Source: VAXT01 sp963850415 (GTDB lineage Bacteria; Actinomycetota; Thermoleophilia; Gaiellales; Gaiellaceae). From it: a DNA stretch of 64,000 nt. Positions 6,750 through 16,193 of the stretch are shown here, piece by piece. Location: contig CAWKLE010000003.1 of NCBI GenBank assembly GCA_963850415.1, positions 62,001-126,000 on the forward strand. The letters run 5' to 3'. Position 1 is the stretch's first letter. Every line of letters begins with the position of its first letter. The translations under genes and the position numbers were made by a program. A model generated the notes under the pieces. That model had not been told where the DNA came from, ran no database searches, and saw nothing but the letters and a program-made list of their open reading frames with translations.

Positions 6750-9446
6750 GGAGGCGGCGGAGGTGGCGGCGGAGGCGGTGGCGGAGGCGGAGGCGGAGGC
6801 GGAGGTGGTGGTGGAGGCGGAGGCGGCGGAGGTGGTGGTGGAGGCGGAGGCGGCGGAGGCGGTGGTGGTGGTGGCGGCGGAGGTGGAGGTCCGGCGAGGT
6901 CCAGCTTCTCGACCGTGTCGAGCGACACGTCCAAGCCGTCACGGCCGCCCACGGCGAACAGCGTGCTGCCGACCGCCGTGCCTCCAGGGAACGATCGCTG
7001 GTGATTGAGGCTCGCCTCGCTCGACCACGTGTTCGCGACCGGATCGAAGCTCTCGACGGTAGGAATCCCGTCGAATGGATTGCACGGAGTGGTAGTACAC
7101 CCTCCGAACGACCAGAGCCTATTGAGCGCAACCGCGGAGCCCGGCACGTTCGTCGGCTGCATCATGTCCTGCTTCTGAGTCCACGTATCGGACGCGATGT
7201 CGTAGTCCCACGTCGCGACCAGCGTCGCGTCGGGGTTCGTTCGACCTCCGGCGATCAGGAGGTGGCCGTTGACGATCCCGGTCGCCATGCCGGCCTGCAT
7301 CTGCGGGCTGGGCGTCTTCACGGTGAACGTGTTCGCGACGGGGTCGTACTTCCAGGTCGTCGCCTGCACGCTGTCGATCGTCGACGTCTCGAAGCCGCCG
7401 TTCATGTAGATGCTCCCATCCGCCGGGTTGTAGGCGGCGGCCATCTGGTAACGCGGGGCCGGCATGGTCGCGCCCGAGCTCCACGTGTTCGACGCGATGT
7501 CGTAGATCAAGGTCGTGTCGTAGAGGACGACCGGATCCGGCGTGCGCGTCGCTCCACCGAAGACATAGATCTTGTTCGTCGGCGGGTAGTAGACCGCGGA
7601 GGCGATCAGTGACGGCTGTGGCATCGGAGCCAGCGTCGTCCACGAGTTCGCGACCGGGTCGTAGCGGTAGAGGGTGTTCAGCGTCGAGCCAACGGCCTCC
7701 GGGAAGTGGTAGCCGCCGAAGGCGTAGACGTAGGTGCCGTTGGTCGTCGTCGCAGGCCCGAACAGGGTCTGCGGCAATGGCGCAACGTCCACCCACTGCC
7801 CAGGCGGACGGTGGCGGTGGCGGCGGTGGTGGAGGCGGCGGGGGTGGAGGTGGCGGCGGAGGTGGTGGCGGTGGCGGAGGTGGTGGTGGAGGTGGAGGTG
7901 GTGGCCCGCCCGTCGGGATCTGGTCGTAGAAGACGTCCTGCTGGGCGACGCCGCTGATCGGCACGCGACCGTCGACCCACGTCGTGTGGATCGTCCCGCT
8001 CGCACCGAAGGAGCGGTCGTAGTCGCCGGTGTAGCACGACTGGACGTTCGGGTCGGGCTGTGTCGGCACCGGGTAGGTGACGTCGCTGACCGGTGCGGAC
8101 GGCTGCCAGGTGGCGCCGTTGTCGGTCGAGAGGCGACCGAAGCGCTGCAGGTCGTCGCCCGCGGTGTTGCGCTGGTCGTACCAGCTGACGAAGACCTCGC
8201 CTGTCGGAGTGACCGCAAGGGAGGGCTGCCACTGACCACGCGTCCCACCGTCGCCGTCCAGCCGGAGCGGAGCGCTCCAGGTGGCGCCGTTGTCGGTCGA
8301 ACGCACGTAGTAGATGTCGCCCTTGTCGCTCCCCGTACCGTGTGTCGCGTACGCGTAGTGGACGACGTTGTTCGGGCCGACGCCGATGTCGCCCCAGCCC
8401 ATGTGTCGCCAGTACTGCGGATACATGTTGACGAAGTACGAGTTCGACGAGCAGAGCCCGACACCCGGCGGCGGGAAACTCGAGCCCATGTTCACCGAGG
8501 ACCAGTTGCTGCCGCCGTTCGACGAGTACCGGACGATGTTCGTCCGCGGGCTCATCCCGCCGCCGCCCTCGTCCATCGTCGCGATGAAGACGCGACCGTC
8601 GCTCGGGTTGACGGTGATCTGGACGTCGCGGACGAAGCTGTTGACGACCGTGACCGGTGCTGTCCAGGTCGCGCCTCCGTCGTTCGACCAGGTCACCTGA
8701 AGGGCTCCCCCGCCCACGTTGAAGTTGTTCCAGCTGACGTACGCGCGGCCGTAGAACGGGCTCGACGGGTTGTTGTCGACCCAACCGGATTCCCGGTCGT
8801 CGCCGCTATTGCTGTGGGCGCACGGGCCCGTGCCCCAGGTCACGCCGTCATTCGACGTCCAGACACCGAGCCCCTGGCCTCCGCATCCGGAGGCGAGGAA
8901 GACGGCGATCCACTTCGAGTGCATCTGGTCGTACATGACGACCGGATCGCCGAAGCCGGTGCCATGGCCCGTGCAGAACGGCCGCGAGTTCAGGTTCGTC
9001 CACGTCGCGCCACCGTTCGTCGAGTACGAGCCGCCCGAGTAGCAACTCCCGGCCGTCCTCGAGTCGTTGTAGGCGGACACGACAGTGTTTCCGGCGGCCC
9101 AGACCTGCGTCTCCGACTGCGTCACGTGCGGGAACGTGCCCTCGCCGCCCGTGATGATGTTCACGTCCGTCCCGCCGTAATCGCGCGGGCTCTGCTTCAG
9201 CTGAGCCAGAGACGAGAAGCTCGAGTTCAGCTGCTCCTGGCTCGCAGGCGTGCGCCCACACGCAGCCAGGATCTGCGCCGCATGAATGTTCATCTGCTTC
9301 TGGAGCCCGTACTTGCTGATCGTTGCGCAGACCCCGTGCGTGGATTTGCCCGCATTCGCAGTCGCCGCTATCGCGCCCGTGAGCACGATCGCGAGCGAAA
9401 CGAAGGCGGCCACCCAGGACCAGCGCCCATGCTGTCGCTTCTGCAC
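6539..9446 (-). CDS. Secreted sialidase-like/Kelch/PASTA modular protein, one frame break
   Basis: Starts at GTG 9446 behind GGGGAGG. An N-terminal signal (WVAAFVSLAIVLTGAIAATANA) precedes a head of about 500 residues with BNR/Asp-box repeats (STNGGATW, SNDGGATW, SSNGGSNW, STDNGATW) as in sialidase-like six-bladed propellers. Then come a proline linker, a Kelch propeller (GTYVYAFGGYHF, NKIYVFGGA, SIYMNGGF, LLIAGGRTNPD, LFAVGGRDG), a second proline linker and a PASTA-like tail (VPRVLGLRLGAAKTKI, ending KLAVGRG). The head and the Kelch part are in different frames. Removing the single base at 7808 restores PPPPGQWVDVAP and gives 968 residues. It is a tandem paralogue of the subtilase gene at 9607-12449. 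Probable role: extracellular or wall-associated binding and degradation. Confidence 0.75.
6743..6890 (-). repeat. Polyproline-coding linker 2 of the first exoprotein
   Basis: Low-complexity CCN codon array (about 45-49 prolines) that links the Kelch propeller to the PASTA-like tail. Confidence 0.8.
7808..7906 (-). repeat. Polyproline-coding linker 1 of the first exoprotein, holds a frame break
   Basis: A CCN array of about 32 prolines between the sialidase-like head and the Kelch part. The A at 7808 (plus strand) is the extra base: without it the linker runs in frame into GQWVDVAPLPQ, as in the paralogue. Confidence 0.75.
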
Positions 9447-9556
9447 AGACAAACCTCCCCTACCCGTGGTGTGTTTCGCCCCTCCTCCCCCTCATTCGGG
9501 AGCTTGGGGCTGTTCTACAACTTTGAGCGCCGTTTTTCAAATGCTCGCTCGAAGAA

Positions 9557-9584
9557 AGAGGGCCGCCCCGAAGGGCGGCCCTCT
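9557..9584 (-). terminator. Hairpin terminator after the second modular exoprotein
   Basis: AGAGGGCCGCCC and GGGCGGCCCTCT form a 12-base stem around a 4-base loop. On the minus strand it is followed by TTTCTTC. It is nearly the same as the terminator at 6491-6517, in line with duplication of the whole unit. Confidence 0.8.
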
Positions 9585-9597
9585 GTGCTGATCGGAG

Positions 9598-9817
9598 TCG
9601 GTTCGCCTAGCCCCGACCGACCGCCAGCTTGACCGGGAAGTTCCGGCGCTTGATCGTGCCGGGCCTCGGTGACTGGCTGACCACACGGCCGCGCAGCGAG
9701 CGGCGCGAGCGAACGCGTCGCACGTTGCCGACCGAGCAGTGCGCCCTCCGGATCTTCGTCTTCGCGGCGCCGAGTCGCAGCCCGAGCACTCTCGGGACAC
9801 GACAGCGGACCGGAGGC
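9598..9817. repeat. Copy 2 of the roughly 97% identical 3' segment
   Basis: Partner of 6530-6749; encodes the PASTA-like tail and stop of the second exoprotein. Confidence 0.8.
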
Positions 9818-12449
9818 GGAGGCGGAGGCGGAGGCGGAGGCGGAGGCGGAGGCGGAGGTGGAGGCGGAGGCGGCGGTGGTGGAGGCGGCGGTGGCGGAGG
9901 CGGCGGTGGCGGAGGTGGCGGTGGCGGAGGCGGTGGAGGCGGAGGTGGCGGAGGTGGTGGTGGAGGCGGCGGGCCGGCCAGCACCAGCTTCTCGACCGTA
10001 GAGAGCGAGGTCGCGGCGCCGTCGCGGCCACCGACCGCGTAGAGCGTGTTCCCGACGGCAGTCCCGCCCGGGAACGAACGACCTGCGATCAACGTCGGCT
10101 CCGGCGACCAGGTGTTCGCCGCCGGGTCGAAGCTCTCGACGTCGTTCATCCCGTCGAACGGCGGCGCGCCGTTGCCCCCGCCGATCGAGTAGAGCTTGCC
10201 GTTGTGGACGACGCCGGCCGGAACGTTCTTCGGCGCGAGCAGGTTCGACCGCGACGACCACGTGTCGGTGGCGATGTCGTAGTCCCAGGTCAGATCGAGG
10301 GTCGCGTCCGGGTTCGTGCGACCACCGGACATGATCAGGTGGCCGTTGACGACCCCGGAAGAGGTTCCGCCCTGCATGTTCGGGTGACGGAGCCTTGTTG
10401 GTGAAGGTGTTCGCGACCGGGTCGTACTCCCAGGTCGTGGCCTGGATCGAATCGATGGTCGACGTCTCGTAGCCGCCGTTCAGGTAGATCTTGCCGTTGC
10501 CCGGGTTGTAGCCCGCGGCCTGCTGCGACCGCGGCGCGGGCATCGTCGCACCCATCGACCACGTGTTCGAGGCGATGTCGTAGATCTGGGTCGTGTCCAG
10601 CACGATCGCCTCGTCGCGCTGGGCGCCGCCGAACACGTAGATCTTGTTCGTCGGCGGGTAGTAGACGGCCGAGGCAACGATCTCCTTGCCCGGAAGCGGA
10701 GCCATCGTCGCCCATGCGTTCGTCGCCGGGTCATAGCGGTAGACCACGTCGAGCGTCTGCGCCGTCGTGAACGAGTAACCGCCGAAGCTGTACACGTACG
10801 TGCCGTCACTCGCCGCAGGCGCCCCGAAGAGGTCCTGCGGGAGCGGAGCAACGTTCTCCCACTGCCCCGGTGGTGGTGGCGGTGGCGGAGGCGGGAGGTG
10901 GTGGCGGAGGGCCACCGCTGTTGTACGCGGCGAGCGCATCGACGAGGCCGTACCCGAAGTGGTTGTTCGGAACGTGGTCGATGCCGCCGCACTGCGTCCC
11001 GTTGCTGACCGTGACGTTCGGGTTCGCCGTGCTGTTCAGCAGCGCCTTCGTGGCCGCGATGTCGCGCACGAGCGCGGGCTTCGCCTGCCAGAGGAGCGCG
11101 ACGACGCCGACGACGTGCGGGCCGGCCATCGACGTGCCGGAGAACGACGCGTACGCCGAGTCGCTCGAGTTCACCGACGACCGGTTCGGGTTCCCCGGAG
11201 CCGAGATGTCGGGCTTGATCCGGTTCGATCCGTCGACAGTGACGGGGCCCCGGCTGCTGAAGGAAGCGAGGCTCATCGCGCCAGTGTTCATGGCACCGGT
11301 CGAATAGGAAGCGTCGTAGATTGCCGGCGGGTCGGTGACACTCGAGCAGCCAGATCCGCTGTTCCCGGCCGAGACCTCGACGAAGATGCCGGCAGCCGTC
11401 GTGTTCTCGACGATCTGCTGCAGGCTGTCCGGCGCGCAGAGCTCGCTCGTCGGGCAACCCCAGCTGTTGTTCATCACGTCCGGCCGCTTCGTCGGATCGG
11501 GGTTCTGTCCGGTGAGGTCGGTCGGTGCGATGAACCACTGGAAGCACTCCGTATACGTCTCGGGCCTGCCAACGCCCTGGTCCATGTTGTGGCAGCCGAT
11601 CCACTTCGCGCCGGGGGCGACGCCGATCTGGTTGCCGGCGCCGTCGTCGCCGACGGCGAGACCGGTCGTGTGCGTCCCGTGCCCGTGGTCGTCGCACGGC
11701 GCCTGGGTGTCGTACCCACAGGGGTTCTGCCCCTGGCCGCCGATCGGACCATGAATCGAGTCGTGCCAGTTGTAGTTGTGATCGGCGTTGGACCCGTTCC
11801 AGCCACGGTAGTGCGGCTTGATCGCGTTGTGCGTCCAGCGCATGCCCGTGTCCTGGTTGCCGACGACGATCCCGGTGCCCGTGAAACCGAGGTTCCACAG
11901 ATCCGGAGCATGGACCTGCACGGGGCCCGGCTCGATGGTGTTCGGCCGGTCCGCCTTGAGGATCGCCAGCGAATCGAGCTCGACGCCCGCGGTCGACTCG
12001 AGCCAGTTCGAGGCGTCGTTCGCCTCGATCAGCTTGACGTCGGCCCGGCCGGCGAGGTTGTCGACGAGCGCACGGCTGCCCTGGTGGACGACGATCTCGT
12101 TCGCCACCCAGAACGACTTGTACGACACGCCCTGCGCGTCGAGCATGGCCTTGAGCGGGCCCTGAGTCTTCTCGGCCGTCCGCTTGAGCGTCCGGTACAC
12201 GTACCAGCCGCGGGCGTTCTGGTCCTTCATGGCGTACGCCTTGCTCAGGTCCGCCTGCTGCGTGAGCTCGATGACGAACGACGACTGACGCCCAGCCGTC
12301 GTGTCATGGAGAACGAGGTTCTGGACCTTGCCGGTGTACCTCGCCATCGGCGTGCGCCCATGGCTGTCGTTGCTCGCTAAAACCGGTGTCGCACCAACGA
12401 TCAGCCCGGCGAGCGCGAGCGTGATCGCAAGCTTCAATCTGCCTGGCAC
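9607..12449 (-). CDS. Secreted subtilase (S8)/Kelch/PASTA modular protein, two frame breaks
   Basis: Starts at GTG 12449 behind GGGAGGGG; upstream ATG/GTG codons lack a ribosome site. A signal peptide (LAITLALAGLIVGATPVLA) is followed by a propeptide-like region and an S8 peptidase domain with the complete triad: Asp in GNQDTGM, His in DDHGHGTHT, Ser in SFSGTSMAGPH, plus the oxyanion Asn in VMNNSWG. Then a proline linker, a Kelch propeller (TYVYSFGGYSF, KIYVFGGAQ, KIYLNGGYETS, LIMSGGRTNPD, LYAVGGRDG), a longer proline linker and a PASTA-like tail. The frame breaks at about 10893-10895 (extra G in GGG, in linker 1) and 10382-10384 (extra G in GGG, inside the Kelch part). With both removed the protein has 946 residues. 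It likely acts outside the cell. Confidence 0.75.
9811..9973 (-). repeat. Polyproline-coding linker 2 of the second exoprotein
   Basis: CCN array of about 54 prolines between the Kelch propeller and the PASTA-like tail; unbroken in frame. Confidence 0.8.
10868..10912 (-). repeat. Polyproline-coding linker 1 of the second exoprotein, holds a frame break
   Basis: Short CCN array between the subtilase and Kelch domains. One surplus base in the GGG at 10893-10895 shifts the frame; without it the linker reads through to PGQWENVAPLPQ. Confidence 0.75.
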
Positions 12450-12481
12450 AGCGTCCCCTCCCTGGTATTTGGGTGCCCGGG

Positions 12482-12512
12482 AGATTAGGACTTTTGAGCC
12501 TTGTACACAAGG
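12482..12512 (-). promoter_or_regulatory. Promoter with palindromic operator for the subtilase gene
   Basis: On the minus strand TTGTGT (12505-12510) and TAATCT (12482-12487) are separated by exactly 17 bases, a good -35/-10 pair 33 bases before GTG 12449. The 14-base near-palindrome CCTTGTACACAAGG (12499-12512) covers the -35 box and looks like a repressor site. The regulator is not identified. Confidence 0.5.
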
Positions 12513-12516
12513 TTTT

Positions 12517-12541
12517 CGGCGCGCGCTGGGCACGCGCGCCG
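12517..12541 (-). terminator. Hairpin after the collagen-like protein gene
   Basis: CGGCGCGCG and CGCGCGCCG form a perfect 9-base stem with a 7-base loop, 15 bases after the stop at 12556. There is no T-run on the minus strand, so its role as a terminator is uncertain. Confidence 0.45.
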
Positions 12542-12555
12542 AGCGGAGTGGCCGG

Positions 12556-13236
12556 CTACTGAGCGGAGGTCGCGGTCCCTGCGAACTGGCAGCGGGCGAC
12601 CCCCGCGATCGAGTACTCCTCGCCGAGGAACGAGACGCTGACCGTCCCGGTGCCGGTCGGCGTCCGGTAGACGATCGTCCCGGCCACGTCGTCGTCGTCG
12701 GAGCCGAGGACGTCGTAGTCGGAGCCCGCGTCGAGGTCGTCGTCCTCGCGGTAGAACGCGCCCGTGTCGTCGACGCCGGCCACGTGCAGGCGGGCGTTGT
12801 CGAGCGTCGATCGCGCGCCGACGGTCATGTCTCCGGCCGAGGAGCACGCGGCGCGGAGGATCAGCCCGCCGGAGGTGAGGATCGTGCCCGTCGGCGTGTT
12901 CGCCGGGACGTCGAAGGTGACCTTCGCTGCGCCCGGGCCCGCCGGGCCGTTCGCTCCTTGAGGCCCAGCTGGGCCGGCCGGGCCCTGCGGTCCCTGCAGC
13001 CCGCGGGCGCCGCGGGCGGTCGGAACCACGGAGCTCGGGAGCTTCGCGTTCCTGCCCAGCGGAACGAGCCGGCCGGCCTTCGGCGTGCGTGACGCCTTGA
13101 TCCCGTTCACGGCTCCCGCGTTCCGGGCGAAGGCAGCGATCGAACGCCCGGCCGCGCCCCCGGCGGGCGATGCAGCGAGCACGACGAGCAGGAGCGCGAC
13201 GCCTGAGAGCGCGGCAATGATTCGAGCTGTTCGCAC
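12556..13236 (-). CDS. Exported protein with collagen-like stretch
   Basis: A 226-residue protein from GTG 13236, preceded by GAGGAGGTCAC. The hydrophobic signal (IIAALSGVALLLVVLAASPAGGA) is followed by the lineage-typical VNGIKASRTPKAGRLVPLGRNAKLPSSVV, a Gly-x-y stretch (GLQGPQGPAGPAGP) and a beta-rich C-terminal domain with two Cys and a very acidic loop (EDDDLDAGSDYD, SDDDDV). The acidic loop could bind divalent cations. The KAGRLVPLG segment recurs in the exported protein at 42611-43099, so the two share a family. Function unknown. Confidence 0.7.
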   Translation of the reverse strand: MRTARIIAALSGVALLLVVLAASPAGGAAGRSIAAFARNAGAVNGIKASRTPKAGRLVPLGRNAKLPSSVVPTARGARGLQGPQGPAGPAGPQGANGPAGPGAAKVTFDVPANTPTGTILTSGGLILRAACSSAGDMTVGARSTLDNARLHVAGVDDTGAFYREDDDLDAGSDYDVLGSDDDDVAGTIVYRTPTGTGTVSVSFLGEEYSIAGVARCQFAGTATSAQ

Positions 13237-13360
13237 GAGTGACCTCCTCGGTCGGAAACGAGTGGTCTCCTCAACTACCGGCCCACGCCCGCCCCGGCGC
13301 GCAAACGGGCCATTTCGTCACGGTTTCGGCGCGGAGTTGCCGATACACCGCCCGGGTACC

Positions 13361-14200
13361 ATGAGTCACATGACCGAGTTGACGCCAGAGGAACGACAGA
13401 GGCTCGCGGAGCTCTCGTACTACGAGCCCCCAGAGCCGGTGCGCCACGAGGGCCGGTTCCCGTTCCTGCGCAAGCTGCTGGCGCCGCTGGCTGCGGCCGG
13501 CGCGTTCCTGCTCAAGTTCGGCGCGCCGCTCCTCAAGTTCAAGTTCCTGTTCTCGATCTTCATCTCGGCCGCGTTCTACGTCTGGTTCGGCGGCTGGTGG
13601 TTCGGCATCGGCCTGATCGTTCTGCTGTTCGTGCATGAGATGGGACACGTGCTCGAGGCGAAGCGGCAGGGGCTGCCGGTGAGCGCACCGATGTTCATCC
13701 CGTTCCTCGGCGCGATGATCACGATGCGCGAGATGCCGCAGGACGCCTGGAACGAGGCGAAGGTCGCGATCGCGGGGCCGCTCCTCGGCTCGCTCGGCGC
13801 GGCGGCGATCTGGGTCGCGGGCGCTGCGACCGACTCGAACCACCTGAAGGCGCTCGCCTTCCTCGGCTTCTTCCTCAACCTGTTCAACCTGCTGCCGATC
13901 GTGCCGCTCGACGGAGGCCGGGTCGTGGCGGCGCTCCATCCCGCGCTCTGGGTGGTCGGCTTCCTCGGACTGCTCGTGCTGGTCGCGTTCTCGCCGAACC
14001 CGATCCTGATCATCATCCTCGTCATCGCGGGCCTCGAGCTCTGGAATCGGTGGCGCATGCGCAACCACCCCGAGATGCAGGCCTACTACCGGGTGACGGC
14101 GCCGCGGCGCCTGATCATCGCGTCGCTCTACTTCGGGCTTGCGGCGCTGCTCGTCCTCGGGATGGAGGCCACGCACCTCCCGCGCGACGTCCTTCGCTGA
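13361..14200 (+). CDS. Site-2 protease family (M50) membrane metalloprotease
   Basis: A 279-residue membrane protein. The zinc motif HEMGH (VLLFVHEMGHVLEAKRQG) lies in a hydrophobic segment, and the second metal-ligand region NLLPIVPLDGGR lies further on, as in M50 peptidases. About five to six membrane helices are visible. It probably cleaves membrane-embedded substrates such as anti-sigma factors. ATG 13361 is chosen; an in-frame ATG at 13370 is an alternative. Its TGA overlaps the ATG of the LOG gene (TGATG), making it the head of the coupled run leading to selA. The link to selenium metabolism is only positional. Confidence 0.85.
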   Translation: MSHMTELTPEERQRLAELSYYEPPEPVRHEGRFPFLRKLLAPLAAAGAFLLKFGAPLLKFKFLFSIFISAAFYVWFGGWWFGIGLIVLLFVHEMGHVLEAKRQGLPVSAPMFIPFLGAMITMREMPQDAWNEAKVAIAGPLLGSLGAAAIWVAGAATDSNHLKALAFLGFFLNLFNLLPIVPLDGGRVVAALHPALWVVGFLGLLVLVAFSPNPILIIILVIAGLELWNRWRMRNHPEMQAYYRVTAPRRLIIASLYFGLAALLVLGMEATHLPRDVLR

Positions 14201-14898
14201 TGGACGACGAGCAGCTGCTCACGAGTCACCAGGGCGCGCTGCCCGAGAACGTGCTCTCGATCGCGCGCGAGTTCTGGGCCGGGTTCGCCGCCGTCGACAA
14301 GATCGACCGGCCCGCGGTCTCGATCTTCGGCTCCGCGCGGATCAAGCCCGACTCGCGCGAGTACGCGACCGCCCGCAAGGTGGGCCACAGCTTCGCGAAG
14401 CACGGCTGGGCCGTGATCACAGGCGGCGGGCCGGGAGTGATGGAGGCGGCCAACCGCGGCGCCAAGGAGGGCGGCGGTCTCTCCGTCGGGTTCAACATCG
14501 AGCTTCCGCACGAGCAGGGGTCGAACGCCTACCTCGACATCTCGTACACGTTCAAGCACTTCTACGCCCGCAAGGTCTGCTTCGTGAAGCCGGCGGAGGG
14601 GTTCGTCATCTTCCCGGGCGGCTTCGGCACGCTCGACGAGCTCTTCGAGGCGCTGACGCTGATCCAGACCGGCAAGGCCGAGAACTTCCCGGTCGTCCTC
14701 ATCGACACCGACTACTGGGGCGAGATGCTCGGCTGGGTGCGGAGCGAATTGCTCGCCGACGGGATGATCTCGCCCGAGGATCTCAACCTGCTGCACGCGA
14801 CCGACGATCACGAAGAGGCGGTCAGCACGATCATCGAGTGCTACGAGGAGAATTGCGCGGAGGTGCCGGTCCGGTCGAAGAAGGCCGACGCGCAGTGA
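14200..14898 (+). CDS. LOG-family protein (TIGR00730, Rossmann fold)
   Basis: A 232-residue protein with the two hallmark motifs of the LOG/'lysine decarboxylase-like' family: GGGPGVMEAANRG and PGGFGTLDELFE. Characterised members are phosphoribohydrolases that release a free base from nucleoside 5'-monophosphates, such as cytokinin-type nucleotides or AMP. The longer open frame upstream lies within the M50 gene. ATG 14200 overlaps that gene's stop by one base. The stop overlaps GTG 14895 of selA by four bases (GTGA). Confidence 0.9.
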   Translation: MDDEQLLTSHQGALPENVLSIAREFWAGFAAVDKIDRPAVSIFGSARIKPDSREYATARKVGHSFAKHGWAVITGGGPGVMEAANRGAKEGGGLSVGFNIELPHEQGSNAYLDISYTFKHFYARKVCFVKPAEGFVIFPGGFGTLDELFEALTLIQTGKAENFPVVLIDTDYWGEMLGWVRSELLADGMISPEDLNLLHATDDHEEAVSTIIECYEENCAEVPVRSKKADAQ

Positions 14899-16193
14899 GG
14901 CTGCGCGACCTGCCGTCGGTCGACGAGCTCGCGCGGAGGAGCGACGACGCGCTCGCGGTCGAGTCGGCTCGTGCGGTCCTCGCGCGCGCGCGCGAGGACA
15001 TACAGGCCGGCGCCGACCCCGGCGACCTGGAGCAGCGGCTCCGGGAGGAGCTCGCGGCGGCTCGCAGCGCGAGGCTGCGCCGCGTGCTGAACGCGACCGG
15101 CGTCGTCGTGCACACGAACCTCGGCCGTGCCCCGCTGCCCGAGGCTGCGCTCGAGCGCGTCCGCGAGGTCGGTCGCGGCTACTCGAACCTCGAGTACGAC
15201 CTGAGCGCCGGGACACGCGGCTCGCGCCAGGATCACGTGGCGGGCATCCTGCGGCGGCTGACCGGGGCCGAGGCGGCGCTCGTCGTGAACAACAACGCGG
15301 CTGCGGTGCTCCTGGCCCTGGCCGCGCTCGCCGAGGGCCGCGACGTGCTCGTCTCGCGCGGCGAGCTGATCGAGATCGGCGACGGCTTCCGGATCCCGGA
15401 CGTACTGGCGCGCTCGGGCGCGCGGCTCGTCGAGGTCGGGACGACGAACCGCACGCGGGCGGCGGACTACGAGCGGGCGGTCACTCCTGACACGGCAGTC
15501 CTTCTTCGGGTGCACCAGTCGAACTTCCGGCTCGTCGGCTTCACCGAGCTGCCGTCGGTGGCGGAGCTGGCCAAGATCGCGCGGCGTCACGAGCTGCCCC
15601 TGGTCGACGACCTCGGCTCCGGCGCCCTGAGCCGAAGTAACAGTCTGTTACTAAGTGAGGAGCCGTCGGTGCGCGAGAGCCTCGAAGCCGGCGCGGATCT
15701 CGTCTGCTTCTCGGGCGACAAGCTCCTCGGCGGGCCGCAGGCCGGGATCGTCGTCGGCCGGGTGGACCTGGTCGAGCGTCTTCGCCGTCACCCACTGCAG
15801 CGGGCTGTTCGCGCCGACAAGCTGACGCTCGCGGCGCTCGAGGGAACGCTCGCGCTCTACCTGGAACCGGAGCGGGCGCTCCGCGAGGTGCCCGTCCTGC
15901 GAATGGCGCTCGAGGATGCGGACGCGGTGCGGCGCCGGGCGGAGCGACTGGCCAAGCTGACCGGCGGAGAGGTCGAGGAGACGGTCGGCCGCATCGGCGG
16001 CGGGGCGCTCCCGCTAGCCGAGCTGCCGAGCTTCGCCTGCGCCGTCGAGGAGGAGCTCACCGCGCCACTGCGTGCGGGCCAGCCGCCGGTGGTCGGCGTC
16101 GTGCGCGACGGCCGGCTCCTGCTCGACTGCCGGACGCTCAGCGACGCCGAGGCGGAGGAGGTCGCGGCAGCCGTCACCACGGCCCGCGGATGA
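14895..16193 (+). CDS. selA: L-seryl-tRNA(Sec) selenium transferase SelA
   Basis: 432 residues. The segment LNATGVVVHTNLGRAPL, then VNNNAAAVLLAL, GELIEIGDGFRIPDV, and the PLP-lysine region CFSGDKLLGGPQAGI identify SelA. It converts Ser-tRNA(Sec) to Sec-tRNA(Sec) using selenophosphate. The GTG at 14895 overlaps the previous stop, and its own TGA overlaps the ATG of the methyltransferase, so five genes are coupled. selD, which supplies selenophosphate, is not in the window. No selenoprotein gene with an obvious in-frame TGA was recognised nearby. Confidence 0.95.
   Translation: MRLRDLPSVDELARRSDDALAVESARAVLARAREDIQAGADPGDLEQRLREELAAARSARLRRVLNATGVVVHTNLGRAPLPEAALERVREVGRGYSNLEYDLSAGTRGSRQDHVAGILRRLTGAEAALVVNNNAAAVLLALAALAEGRDVLVSRGELIEIGDGFRIPDVLARSGARLVEVGTTNRTRAADYERAVTPDTAVLLRVHQSNFRLVGFTELPSVAELAKIARRHELPLVDDLGSGALSRSNSLLLSEEPSVRESLEAGADLVCFSGDKLLGGPQAGIVVGRVDLVERLRRHPLQRAVRADKLTLAALEGTLALYLEPERALREVPVLRMALEDADAVRRRAERLAKLTGGEVEETVGRIGGGALPLAELPSFACAVEEELTAPLRAGQPPVVGVVRDGRLLLDCRTLSDAEAEEVAAAVTTARG

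Noticed and set aside
6561..7004. Plus-strand polyglycine frame (and similar frames at 7609-7929 and 9629-10042)
   Set aside because: These are the antisense of the polyproline linkers. They have no start signals and no coding character beyond the repeats.
7808..10895. Programmed ribosomal frameshifting in the two exoproteins
   Set aside because: No slippery heptamer with a downstream structure stands out, and the same kind of one-base surplus occurs in unrelated genes of the window, so error or mutation is simpler.
6743..10912. CRISPR or tandem-repeat array
   Set aside because: The repeats are CCN codon arrays of proline linkers without spacers.
13271..14176. 301-codon minus-strand frame over the M50 gene
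   Set aside because: Charged, repetitive antisense shadow of a membrane protein gene in GC-rich DNA; no motif and no ribosome site.
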